Assembly: GCF_003385955.1 (NCBI RefSeq)
Contig: NZ_QRDW01000001.1
Span: 1 to 64,000 of the forward strand
Length of the DNA: 64,000 nucleotides
From: Aestuariispira insulae
GTDB taxonomy: Bacteria; Pseudomonadota; Alphaproteobacteria; UBA8366; Aestuariispiraceae
Direction: 5' to 3'
Part shown: positions 16,411-24,514 of the stretch, piece after piece
Layout: each line of letters begins with the position of its first letter
Numbering within the stretch: the first letter of the stretch is position 1
Position numbers and translations under genes: made by a program
The notes under the pieces: model-generated
What the model was told of the DNA's origin: nothing
Seen by the model: only the letters and a program-made list of their open reading frames with translations
Databases searched by the model: none

Positions 16411-17551
16411 GGTTCATAAGAATATCGTCGACATCGGACACTTCAATTTCTTGTTCATCAGATAGCCGCTTAATCTCGAAGGTTGCTTGCTTCAACTGTT
16501 CAACGCTCAATGACAAGCCCAGCGCTTCGGACCGGACCCGGATCGCATTCCAACCGGTCAGGCGATGGGCCAGGTTCAAATGGCGCTCCAGCCCAAATTC
16601 CTCAGGCACAATCGCCTCATAACTGCCCGGATCCTGCAATACGGCTTTCAGATGAATGCCCGCCTTATGGGAAAAGGCGGCCTTGCCCATGATCGGATGG
16701 GAAAATGGTATTTCCACACCAACGCAGTCCGCCACAAACCGTGTAATGTCCTGCAACTGATCCAAATGATAATGTTGACGGATATGGTCGGGCGAACGGG
16801 TATAAAGAAAAGCAATCATGCTCTCCAGAGAAGCTATGCCGTTTCTTTCTCCTATCCCTAAAACAGAGCAATTGACATGGCTGGCCCCACTCAATGCCGC
16901 CGTACCGGCATTGGCATCTGCGCATCCCGTATCATTATGCCCGTGCCATTCTATGGCTTTGCCGGTCTCTTCCCGCACCCACTGAACCATTTGCTGAACA
17001 TCCATCGGGCTTGCCACACCCGTTGTATCAGCCAGCCCAAAGCGATCAAACAGGCCGCTCTGAGCAAGCGAGCCATATACCTTGGCAAGGTCCTCCCGGC
17101 CACACCGGAATGCATCTTCGTTGGAATAGCGCAATTCAATGCCGGGAGCACGGCTTCTTGCCAGTTTGGCACATTCTTCCGCGGTCCTAATAACCTCGGT
17201 AATGCCTTTGCCATGACTGACGGATCTCAGAATTGGAGAGACCGCCATCACCATATGCAACGCACCCACACCGCTATCCAAGGCAATCCTCACATCCTCC
17301 GGATGACAGCGGATATGGGCCGCAATTTTGGTGCGCGGGAGATGCGACACCAGTTTCTCCGCATCCTTGAACGAGCGTTCGCTTGCTGCGGGATTTGTCA
17401 CTTCCAGATAATTCACCCCAAATCCGACTAGCATCTCAGCAATACGGCGCTTATCCGAACTGGTGAAATCGGCGGTCTGAAACTGCTCACCTTCACGAAG
17501 GGTCGTATCAATGAGCGTAAGGTGACTAAGGTCAACCGGGGCAACTGTCAT
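16391..17551 (-). CDS. Homocitrate synthase, fungal LYS20-like
   Basis: A 386-residue member of the DRE-TIM metallolyase family. 'IDTTLREGEQF' near residue 14, 'HIRCH', 'GHNDTGCADANAG' and 'SHKAGIHLKAVL' carry the catalytic and metal-binding residues. The C-terminal part 'RLTGWNAIRVRSEALGLSL' and the 'VDDILMNL' ending closely recall yeast LYS20/LYS21, more than NifV or LeuA. The reaction would be acetyl-CoA plus 2-oxoglutarate to homocitrate, first step of the aminoadipate lysine route, or supply of homocitrate for another use. No other aminoadipate or nif gene lies in the window. It is coupled to the P-loop protein downstream. Confidence 0.85.
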   Translation of the reverse strand: MTVAPVDLSHLTLIDTTLREGEQFQTADFTSSDKRRIAEMLVGFGVNYLEVTNPAASERSFKDAEKLVSHLPRTKIAAHIRCHPEDVRIALDSGVGALHMVMAVSPILRSVSHGKGITEVIRTAEECAKLARSRAPGIELRYSNEDAFRCGREDLAKVYGSLAQSGLFDRFGLADTTGVASPMDVQQMVQWVREETGKAIEWHGHNDTGCADANAGTAALSGASHVNCSVLGIGERNGIASLESMIAFLYTRSPDHIRQHYHLDQLQDITRFVADCVGVEIPFSHPIMGKAAFSHKAGIHLKAVLQDPGSYEAIVPEEFGLERHLNLAHRLTGWNAIRVRSEALGLSLSVEQLKQATFEIKRLSDEQEIEVSDVDDILMNLDRINK

Positions 17552-17687
17552 GGAATCAGCCTAACAGAGGAACGTGTAGAGGAGTAGCATGGATCGCTCT
17601 GAAACGGCTCGCCACAGGGATGCTCTTCCCCATAAAATCAAGAAAAACAGAAAACCCGTATGAAAACAGTGAAATAACAGTGCTGAT

Positions 17688-18014
17688 TCAACTCAGCTGA
17701 CCAGCATCCGGCGAAAAGGACACCGGTCGGATAATTTTGGTTTCCTGAGACCTCACCAGCCCTTCGCTCTTTACCAGGAAGTCAGCCCATGCCGGATCGG
17801 CATTCCGCTGTGCCCGCCGCGCTTCCATGTCTGCCAGGCTCCTGTATCCCCAAAGATGAACCAATTGATCCTGCGGGCCGATTTCCGTGACGTAATATCC
17901 CAGAAGATTGCCGAGATGCTTCTTTTGAACCGGCAGACCAATCTCTTCAAACAGCTTGAGATATTCCTTGGTTTTCCGGGGAACAATATTGTAGGTCCGG
18001 TGGTCGATGATCAC
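17688..18014 (-). CDS. NIPSNAP-family protein
   Basis: A protein of about 108 residues with one NIPSNAP domain (ferredoxin-like alpha/beta-barrel dimer fold). The signature parts are 'IIDHRTYNI', 'GYYVTEIGPQDQLVHLWGY' and 'MEARRAQRNADPAW'. The start is placed at GTG 18014, which has GAGGG eight bases upstream and coincides with the domain's first strand. A frame extending to 18083 has no good start. It is divergent from mazG. Function of bacterial members is not established. Confidence 0.8.
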   Translation of the reverse strand: MIIDHRTYNIVPRKTKEYLKLFEEIGLPVQKKHLGNLLGYYVTEIGPQDQLVHLWGYRSLADMEARRAQRNADPAWADFLVKSEGLVRSQETKIIRPVSFSPDAGQLS

Positions 18015-18098
18015 GGGGAAATCCCTCACTTGGCAATTGAAATCACAGGCCGGGGATTTTAGTGTCCACAGGCATTGTTGCAATAGCAGGATTTGAAC

Positions 18099-18896
18099 AT
18101 GACCGCGAATATCGACCGTCTGATCGGCATCATGGCGCAGCTGCGCAATCCCGAAGGCGGATGCCCCTGGGATCTGGAACAGGATTTTTCGACTATCGCC
18201 CCTTACACAATCGAAGAAGCTTATGAAGTTGCCGATGCCATCGATCGCGGAGATTTTGATGACCTGCGTGACGAACTGGGCGATCTACTATTGCAAGTGG
18301 TGTTCCATGCCCGCATGGCTGAGGAAGAAAATCTGTTCGCCTTTGATGATGTCGCTGGCAGCATTGCGGACAAAATGATCCGCCGGCATCCCCATGTTTT
18401 TAGTGACCATGACGCCGACAATCCGGATGCAGTCCGGGTTAGCTGGGAAGATACCAAAGCAAGGGAACGTGCGGAGAAAGGCCTGACGAAGAGCGCGCTT
18501 GATGGGGTCGCCGTGAATCTGCCTAGCCTGACCCGGGCTGAAAAACTGACCAAGCGCGCAGCCCGTGTCGGATTTGACTGGACCGAAGCCAGGGATATCT
18601 TTGACAAAATCGAAGAAGAGATTGGTGAATTACAGCATGAGATGGACATCAATGCCGCTCATGACCGGCTGGAAGATGAATTGGGTGACCTGCTCTTTTG
18701 CATGGCGAACCTGGCCCGCCATCTCAAGATTGATCCGGAACTCGCCCTCCGCAGGGCGAATAACAAATTTTCCCGACGTTTCAAAGAAATGGAACAGGAA
18801 TATAAGAAACAAGGAGAAGAGTTGAAGGATCAGACTCTGGCAAATATGGAGGCAGCCTGGCAGTCCGCTAAACGACGCCTTGCAGCAAACGACTAA
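18099..18896 (+). CDS. mazG: MazG nucleoside triphosphate pyrophosphohydrolase
   Basis: About 265 residues with two MazG repeats. 'GGCPWDLEQDFSTIAPYTIEEAYEVADAI' contains the conserved start and the first EExxE-type metal site, 'LRDELGDLLLQVVFHA' follows, and the second repeat has 'EEIGELQHEM' and 'LEDELGDLLFCMANLAR'. It hydrolyses NTPs/dNTPs (including abnormal ones) to monophosphates and pyrophosphate. ATG 18099 is preferred over TTG 18093 because GCAGGA lies seven bases before it. The stop lies eight bases from the convergent WYL regulator gene. Confidence 0.92.
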   Translation: MTANIDRLIGIMAQLRNPEGGCPWDLEQDFSTIAPYTIEEAYEVADAIDRGDFDDLRDELGDLLLQVVFHARMAEEENLFAFDDVAGSIADKMIRRHPHVFSDHDADNPDAVRVSWEDTKARERAEKGLTKSALDGVAVNLPSLTRAEKLTKRAARVGFDWTEARDIFDKIEEEIGELQHEMDINAAHDRLEDELGDLLFCMANLARHLKIDPELALRRANNKFSRRFKEMEQEYKKQGEELKDQTLANMEAAWQSAKRRLAAND

Positions 18897-18903
18897 TCCT
18901 TGG

Positions 18904-19599
18904 TTAGAAATCCTCCAATTCGTAGCCTTCGCGTTTGAGGAAATCAATCAGGCGACGGCCGGGCTGATCTGGAAACATGTCATCCAGGAAATCCACGCCA
19001 ATCATGCGGTCCGGACGAAACGCCCGAAAATCCTGCCGCAATTCGCACCATCCAAGGATGTTCCAAACCGGACCAAAAAACGCCAATGTCAGTGGCCAAA
19101 TAGTGCGATTGCTGCCTTTGCCTTCTGCCGTTTGGTAATTAAAATGTAGCTTTCTTTTTTCCCGAATCCATTGGCGGACCCGAGCCAGATCAGTTTCAAC
19201 CGGCACTTGTGATCCAGAAGACGGTGCTGCTATTGACTGGCTCATGATGCTGGGCCGAAGGTTATCCGGCAATACCGCCCCAATTTTGGCGATCACATTT
19301 TTTGCAGCCTTTGCCAACTCCGGATCTCCCCATGTCTGGGTGATCCTGGTGCCAAGCAACAATGCCTCAATTTCATCCTGAGTGAACATCAACGGCGGCA
19401 GGTCATATCCCTGACGCAGGACATAACCAATGCCCGCCTCACCTTCAATAGGTACCCTCTGGGCCTGGAGTGCCACAATGTCGCGATAAACGGTCCGAAC
19501 CGAAACCTCCAACTCTTCTGCCAGGTCCTGCGCGGTGGTTACACCACGGCGCCGCCGCAATATCTGAATTATCTCAAAAAGCCTGTCGGCACGGCGCAT
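18904..19599 (-). CDS. WYL-domain transcriptional regulator (YafY family)
   Basis: A 231-residue regulator. The N-terminal winged helix 'RRADRLFEIIQILRRRR--TAQDLAEELEVSVRTVYRDI' is the classic HTH of this family, followed by the hinge 'VPIEGEAGIGYVLRQGYDLPPLMF' and a WYL-like ligand domain. GGGGGA lies just upstream of the ATG. It is divergent from a VOC protein gene, a pairing seen widely, and an inverted repeat lies between them (19629-19646), so it probably represses that gene and itself. Confidence 0.88.
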   Translation of the reverse strand: MRRADRLFEIIQILRRRRGVTTAQDLAEELEVSVRTVYRDIVALQAQRVPIEGEAGIGYVLRQGYDLPPLMFTQDEIEALLLGTRITQTWGDPELAKAAKNVIAKIGAVLPDNLRPSIMSQSIAAPSSGSQVPVETDLARVRQWIREKRKLHFNYQTAEGKGSNRTIWPLTLAFFGPVWNILGWCELRQDFRAFRPDRMIGVDFLDDMFPDQPGRRLIDFLKREGYELEDF

Positions 19600-19628
19600 C
19601 GCGCTTTCCCCCTAATTCGTCACCCCTA

Positions 19629-19646
19629 CTGACAAGATGCTGTCAG
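19629..19646. promoter_or_regulatory. Inverted repeat, likely operator of the WYL regulator
   Basis: CTGACA (19629-19634) and TGTCAG (19641-19646) form a perfect inverted repeat with a six-base spacer in the 97-bp divergent gap. A possible -10 element TATAAC for the plus-strand VOC gene lies at 19658-19663, which puts the repeat over its -35 region. TGACA/TGTCA half-sites are, as far as I recall, typical of YafY-type regulators. Binding is inferred. Confidence 0.6.
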
Positions 19647-19696
19647 CACTCCTGTTCTATAACCGTTACGAAAAAGATGCAACAAAGGAAGAACAA

Positions 19697-20050
19697 ATGA
19701 GGATTGTCAGTTTGTTTCCAGTCTTCCCCACCAAATGCCTGGAGGAATGCCGGCAATTTTATCAAAATCTGGGTTTTCAGATCAGTTATGAAGATGACTT
19801 CTTTCTCCATCTTTCCTGGCGGGAAAACCCGCTCTTGCAGATTGGTTTCAAAAAAGCCCAGACCGTGCGCCCCTCAAACCATGGAATCCTGGCGCTGGAG
19901 GTCGAAGATGTCGACGCAGTCTATGCCCTTTTAAAAGATAAGGGCATGAGGATCGAACAAGAACTGGAAGACCTGCCCTGGCAGCACAGGCAATTTTCCA
20001 TCCGGGCGCCTGACGGACAGTCCGTCGAGGTTTTCACCCAGACTGAGTGA
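19697..20050 (+). CDS. VOC-superfamily (glyoxalase/bleomycin resistance-like) protein
   Basis: A 117-residue protein with the beta-alpha-beta-beta-beta repeats of the vicinal oxygen chelate fold, seen in 'SLFPVFPTKCLEECRQFY' with a conserved 'FYQNLGF' and in the second half 'RQFSIRAPDGQSVEVF'. The usual metal ligands are poorly conserved, so it may bind a ligand rather than catalyse. The start is ATG 19697, with AAGGA upstream. Probably controlled by the divergent WYL regulator. Confidence 0.8.
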   Translation: MRIVSLFPVFPTKCLEECRQFYQNLGFQISYEDDFFLHLSWRENPLLQIGFKKAQTVRPSNHGILALEVEDVDAVYALLKDKGMRIEQELEDLPWQHRQFSIRAPDGQSVEVFTQTE

Positions 20051-20152
20051 TCCGGATCAAACACCGTATTTAAGCCATTCCTTAAGGATTCGGTTTTATC
20101 ATAGGCCAGTTAAGAGAGCATCGTAGCGAGCCAGCAATTCAGGGGAAGAATT

Positions 20153-20740
20153 GTGAAAATCGACCGACCGGACCAATCCAACAAATCCGCTGAATTCGTC
20201 AAGTTATCCCTGAGAGAAGTCTTGCAAGTCTCTGGCGGCGATAAGAATCCTAGTTGCTGGATGGCCTGCCCCTGCCCTGAACGCAAAGACAGATGCGGCC
20301 ATGATTGCCCGGGGATCAGCACCGCGCTGTCTTCTGACCCGGTGCTATATCCGCTTGAAATACGCATCGCCCCCTTGGTTTATGAGTTATCGAAGATGCG
20401 TGTCTTTCAACCCTGCTGGTCCTGCGAGGGTCATGAAACAGGAACAGGGGCCCTATGGAAGCTGCCCCAGATTTGGTTTTATGTCGGTGCCGAAATCCAA
20501 GCGAGACTGATGGCAGACGCATTACGCACCTTGCTGGGTAACCGGGCGATTGCATCGGAATGGGAAGTGGCGATCACCCGGTCGGCCTCCGATGATCCAG
20601 AAACCACATATTGTTTAAAACCGGTCGCGGGAGAAACGGTCAAGCTTGATCAATTGCAAAGAGACCTCAGCATTCTCACCGAGCAACTGCCCGAAACCAT
20701 CCGGCAGCAGGCCAGAACCATGCTGGCGGCTATGAACTGA
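20153..20740 (+). CDS. Uncharacterised Cys-rich protein (195 aa)
   Basis: I do not recognise this family. Seven cysteines at 35, 39, 41, 48, 52, 88 and 91 plus His50 and His94 are packed in the first half (patterns C-x3-C-x-C-x6-C-x3-C and C-x2-C-x2-H), suggesting bound zinc or an iron-sulphur cluster. The second half is helical and polar without a known motif. The start is GTG with GGGGAAG upstream. Two bases separate its stop from the TauD-like gene, so the two are almost certainly made together. Confidence 0.65.
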   Translation: MKIDRPDQSNKSAEFVKLSLREVLQVSGGDKNPSCWMACPCPERKDRCGHDCPGISTALSSDPVLYPLEIRIAPLVYELSKMRVFQPCWSCEGHETGTGALWKLPQIWFYVGAEIQARLMADALRTLLGNRAIASEWEVAITRSASDDPETTYCLKPVAGETVKLDQLQRDLSILTEQLPETIRQQARTMLAAMN

Positions 20741-20742
20741 CC

Positions 20743-21459
20743 ATGACGGATCTCAAACCTGTCACCCTTGCCAGGGATCGTTTTGGCACTTCTCCAATTT
20801 CGCTGGAATTGAATGGCGACACCAGTTGCACGGTCAATGTTGCGATCCCCCAATTTGATCAAAGAGTTCGCAACCATTACGCAACTGATCAAGGGTCCAA
20901 GGATCATGATCCACCATTCCAGGATTTTGGTCTGGTCCTCACGATGAACCGAGATTGCCTCTTAAACCTGTTGCAGTCCAATGAAACCCTTGATCCAACG
21001 ATCAAACCGCTCTTGCAGAAATATGGTGCATTAATCATACGGCGCGCACGCCTGGAAAAAACAGACACTGCAGCCAGTCAGCGCAATATTTTCCCGAACC
21101 TGAAATTTCACTATGACCGAACCATCAGCCAGGGAAATTATTATTCGCTGTTTTTCCGGGATCCGGAAGATCCCAGTCACTGTCCCCCACGAACATCATC
21201 CACCCTGATCACGTCCAACGCCGTCATACAGCTTGAGGCGCAGAGGTCCGGTCAATGGAATGGCCATTTGCAGCCCTGGTACGATCTATTCCAGAATACC
21301 GATGTAAAGAACCTGACCGGTGATATCCTGCTGGAACAAACCTGGAGCGAGCCAGAGGGAACCGGCGAGATCGTCATTCTCGACAACAGCACCGTTATGC
21401 ATGCCAGCTATTATCGACAGAGCAAGGGGTATCCTATTGGCGTGCGATACCTTTATTAG
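20743..21459 (+). CDS. Diverged TauD-like 2-oxoglutarate dioxygenase
   Basis: A 238-residue protein that appears to have the TauD fold. 'KYGALIIRRARL' (93-104) matches the strand preceding the active site, His123-x-Asp125 (KFHYDR) and His220 (VMHASYY) would bind Fe(II), and Arg235 (GVRYLY) would bind 2-oxoglutarate. It is shorter than most members and distant from the TauD-like protein at 12314-13228. Co-transcribed with the Cys-rich gene. Substrate unknown. Confidence 0.65.
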   Translation: MTDLKPVTLARDRFGTSPISLELNGDTSCTVNVAIPQFDQRVRNHYATDQGSKDHDPPFQDFGLVLTMNRDCLLNLLQSNETLDPTIKPLLQKYGALIIRRARLEKTDTAASQRNIFPNLKFHYDRTISQGNYYSLFFRDPEDPSHCPPRTSSTLITSNAVIQLEAQRSGQWNGHLQPWYDLFQNTDVKNLTGDILLEQTWSEPEGTGEIVILDNSTVMHASYYRQSKGYPIGVRYLY

Positions 21460-21464
21460 CTGAC

Positions 21465-21490
21465 CTAAACAAATTAGATAATTAGTTTAG
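21465..21490. terminator. AT-rich stem-loop between convergent genes
   Basis: CTAAAC pairs with GTTTAG and an inner AATT pairs with AATT across a four-base loop, with one A-A mismatch. It lies in the 22-bp gap between the convergent TauD-like and cyclase genes, running into the cyclase stop. The stem is weak in GC, so a bidirectional terminator role is only possible. Confidence 0.3.
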
Positions 21491-22684
21491 AGTGAATAAG
21501 TTTATCTCGCGGGAAACCCCATCAAACCGATGGGCTCCCAATGCACGCCAATGTTCGCGCGGGGTCAACTCGGAAAAAGCCTCAGAAACCAGCATACGCT
21601 CACCAAAGGTCTTGGTGGCGGCTTCCATCCGGGCTGCTTCATTTGCTGCCGGTCCAATCACAGAGAACTCCAGACGTTCCGGCACGCCGATATTGCCATA
21701 CATGACCTCACCAACATGCAGTCCAATCCCAAACTGAATGCCATCTTCCTGGGCCTCGTCTTCTTCCAAAAGCTTCAGCGAGCTTTTGGCAGCTGCCAGA
21801 GCCATTCTGGCGGCACGTTCCGCCCCACCGGGACCTTCGATGGCAAAAATCGCCAATACCGCATCGCCGACGAAGCGTAGGACTTCGCCACCATGATCCA
21901 TCACAATGCCGGCCGTCATCTCAAAATAACGGTTCAACAGAGCTAAAAATTCTTCGGGGGGCATCTGGTCGGCCAACCGGGTCGAGCTGCGCAGGTCGTT
22001 ATACCAGATAATGGCCCGGATACGTTCGCCATCGCCACGTTTAATCTGGCCTTCCAGCACTTTCTGTCCGGCATAGGGACCTAGATAGGCGGAAAGCACG
22101 TTTCGGGCCGTCTGTTCCCGGATGATTGATTTCACGCCCAGCGCCAAGCGCGGAAACAACCGGCGCAGGGCATTTATCTCGTCCTCGGTGAATCCCCCTT
22201 CTCGGTCGGTCGCCCAGGAGGAGATAAAACCGTCCAAATTATCCTTGGCCTCGTCCATTTTCCCAAAAGAGACCATCATACCAAAGTAATCGGTGGCACC
22301 ACGCTCCCGAAAAGACTGGAACACAGGGTATTGATTACAGCCCTCACCCGTCTCAAGATGCGCGCGCAACTCGTTTTCACCATTGTCAATCATCGCTTTG
22401 AGCGGGCTGCGAAGCCATTCTTCATCATCTTTTTCACTATGAAGGTGACGCACCAGCTCCACCCGGCCGGTATCACTATGCCAGGTAAAGCTGATTGCCT
22501 GAAACATAGGATGGAGCCAGCTGCAGGCCATGTGAGCCCGCCATAACGGGAACCCGGCCTTGCGCATTTTCGCGCAAAAGCCTTTTAGAAGACGCTCAAC
22601 AGACGTGCCTTCCAGTGCCCAGGCAATCACCTGGTCACTGATATCTTGCACAAAGTCGCCACGACAATCCGCCTGCTTATTCAT
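21482..22684 (-). CDS. Class III adenylate/guanylate cyclase
   Basis: A 400-residue soluble protein. The C-terminal half (about 210-385) is a class III cyclase catalytic domain. 'IIWYNDLRSST' and 'RFVGDAVLAIF' carry the two metal-binding aspartates, and 'VIGPAANEAARMEAATK' carries the conserved Asn/Arg. The N-terminal 190 residues look like a sensory region without a recognised motif, as in many alphaproteobacterial cyclases. It would make cAMP (or cGMP). Convergent with the TauD-like gene. Confidence 0.88.
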   Translation of the reverse strand: MNKQADCRGDFVQDISDQVIAWALEGTSVERLLKGFCAKMRKAGFPLWRAHMACSWLHPMFQAISFTWHSDTGRVELVRHLHSEKDDEEWLRSPLKAMIDNGENELRAHLETGEGCNQYPVFQSFRERGATDYFGMMVSFGKMDEAKDNLDGFISSWATDREGGFTEDEINALRRLFPRLALGVKSIIREQTARNVLSAYLGPYAGQKVLEGQIKRGDGERIRAIIWYNDLRSSTRLADQMPPEEFLALLNRYFEMTAGIVMDHGGEVLRFVGDAVLAIFAIEGPGGAERAARMALAAAKSSLKLLEEDEAQEDGIQFGIGLHVGEVMYGNIGVPERLEFSVIGPAANEAARMEAATKTFGERMLVSEAFSELTPREHWRALGAHRFDGVSREINLFTLN

Positions 22685-22701
22685 CTGTGTCTTTCATTGT
22701 C

Positions 22702-23574
22702 CTAACTGTTGGCCAGCAAATGGATCAGACTGGACGTGTCCCAGCGGTTTCCGCCACGATCCTGCACCTGGGCATAAAACTGGTCAATCAGCGTGGTAAC
22801 CGGTAGCCGGGCACCATTATTGCGGGCTTCTTCAAAGCAGATTCCCAGATCCTTGCGCATCCAATCGACCGCAAAACCGAAATCAAACTTGCCTTCCGCC
22901 ATGGTCGGCGCCCTGTTTTCCATCTGCCAGGATCCAGCCGCCCCTTTGGAAATCACATCCACGACCTGTTCAACATCAAGGCCCGCTTTCTGCGCAAAGT
23001 TGACGCCTTCGCTCAACCCCTGTAACAGACCGGCAATACAGATCTGATTAACCATCTTGGTCAATTGTCCCGCACCACTGTCGCCCATGCGCTTACAGGC
23101 GCGCGCAAAAGCCATAATCACCGGTTCAACGTTGTCATACACACCGGCATCCCCGCCGCACATAACCGTCAGAACTCCGTTTTCAGCACCGGCCTGGCCT
23201 CCGGATACCGGGGCATCGATGAATCCTATTTCACGTTCCTGCCCCAGTTTATGCAATTGTCGCGCGACATCGGCGCTGGCGGTGGTGTGATCAACAAAGA
23301 CAGCCCCCTTGCTCATGCCTGCATATGCGCCATCATCCCCGAGAACAACGCTGCGCAGATCGTCATCATTGCCAACACAGGCAAAAACGATATCAGCACC
23401 TGCAGCGGCCTCACGGGGTGTGGTTTCAAAACGGCCGCCAAACTCGGCAACCCATTTCTCGGCCTTGGCGGTTGTCCGGTTATAGACTGCCACCTCATGG
23501 CCGCCTTTGTTCAGAAGATGCCCGGCCATCGGATAACCCATTACGCCCAGCCCGAGAAATGCCACCTTTGCCAT
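22702..23574 (-). CDS. Beta-hydroxyacid dehydrogenase (3-hydroxyisobutyrate dehydrogenase-like)
   Basis: A 290-residue NAD(P)-dependent enzyme. 'FLGLGVMGYPMAGHLL' is the dinucleotide motif, 'FIDAPVSGGQAGAENG' the substrate-binding signature, and the catalytic Lys lies in 'GQLTKMVNQ'. Family members act on 3-hydroxyisobutyrate, tartronate semialdehyde, succinic semialdehyde or similar; the exact substrate cannot be told. It sits 17 bp upstream of the cyclase gene on the same strand's other side and 43 bp from the IMPase-like gene. Confidence 0.85.
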   Translation of the reverse strand: MAKVAFLGLGVMGYPMAGHLLNKGGHEVAVYNRTTAKAEKWVAEFGGRFETTPREAAAGADIVFACVGNDDDLRSVVLGDDGAYAGMSKGAVFVDHTTASADVARQLHKLGQEREIGFIDAPVSGGQAGAENGVLTVMCGGDAGVYDNVEPVIMAFARACKRMGDSGAGQLTKMVNQICIAGLLQGLSEGVNFAQKAGLDVEQVVDVISKGAAGSWQMENRAPTMAEGKFDFGFAVDWMRKDLGICFEEARNNGARLPVTTLIDQFYAQVQDRGGNRWDTSSLIHLLANS

Positions 23575-23617
23575 AGAAACGTCCCTTCATTTGACTAACC
23601 CGGCAATCTATAGTCGG

Positions 23618-24421
23618 TCAGCTGCCTAACAGGCTGCCTTTGATATCTTGCCATATATGAATGTTAGGTGTCGAAAGCAAACCCTCAACACGATCCTGCA
23701 CCCGATATTCCAGGCCGTCTAACCTGGCAACATAACCACCGGCTTCCTGCAGCAACAGGACACCCGGTACATGATCCCAGCTCCACAGACGGCGGTATAG
23801 CGAAAACTGCCGCTCGCCACGGGACTGTTTCAGGAAATCCTGACCAGCGCATCCAAGCCTTTCAATCCGGCCCAAAAGACCTGCTGCCTGCTTGACGTGA
23901 TCCCGTTGCCCTTTCGGGAAATAGGCCAGATTGACCTGCCCCAGCCAGTCACCTGCCTCCGGTGCCTCCGGCACCTTGATCTTATCCGTTCCCCAGTAGG
24001 CTCCGTTGCCTCTTTCGGCAAATGCCGCTTGTTTTTCAAGCGGCAGATAGATCCATGATTGAACCGCCTGCCCCTTGATGATCAGGGCAACCATGACACA
24101 AAAGATCTCACTGCCACGGGCGAAATTAACCGTCCCGTCGACAGGATCCACCAACCAAACAGCATCATGATCTTCAAGATGCCCCAATATTTCCGGATCC
24201 CGGGAATGTGCTTCCTCACCGACGACCACAGAGCCCGGAAGAATGGCCGGCAACTGTTCACTCAAGAAATGCTCGGTTTCGATATCCGCGACGGTAACCA
24301 GGTCTCCCGGTGCCTTTTGACGCACTTCATCATCGGCCAGACTGCGATAGCGCGGCATTACAAATTCATCTGCGGCGGCGGCCAGCAGTTCTGTTACACG
24401 TTCCGGTGATGAAAGAGACAT
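23618..24421 (-). CDS. Inositol monophosphatase-family phosphatase
   Basis: A 267-residue Mg-dependent phosphatase. Metal-binding motifs are 'VGEEAH' (Glu-Glu), 'WLVDPVDGTVNF' (Asp-x-x-Asp-Gly-Thr) and the late Asp in 'WSWDHVPGVLLLQEAGG', where most IMPases have W-D-x-A-A-G. Candidate substrates include inositol phosphate, histidinol phosphate and 3'-phosphoadenosine phosphate; context does not decide. Confidence 0.85.
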   Translation of the reverse strand: MSLSSPERVTELLAAAADEFVMPRYRSLADDEVRQKAPGDLVTVADIETEHFLSEQLPAILPGSVVVGEEAHSRDPEILGHLEDHDAVWLVDPVDGTVNFARGSEIFCVMVALIIKGQAVQSWIYLPLEKQAAFAERGNGAYWGTDKIKVPEAPEAGDWLGQVNLAYFPKGQRDHVKQAAGLLGRIERLGCAGQDFLKQSRGERQFSLYRRLWSWDHVPGVLLLQEAGGYVARLDGLEYRVQDRVEGLLSTPNIHIWQDIKGSLLGS

Positions 24422-24514
24422 GTTTTCTGGCTTATCTGCTTGGCGAAAATAGTAAAATCCGTATGCCGCCCTGTATAAACCGATTTGCCGGTTTTCTAAA
24501 GACCGTTAACAGGA

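Noticed and set aside
24477-24494. AAACCG/CGGTTT hairpin between hflX and the IMPase-like gene
   Set aside because: Only a six-pair stem with no clean T run on either strand; too weak to call a terminator.
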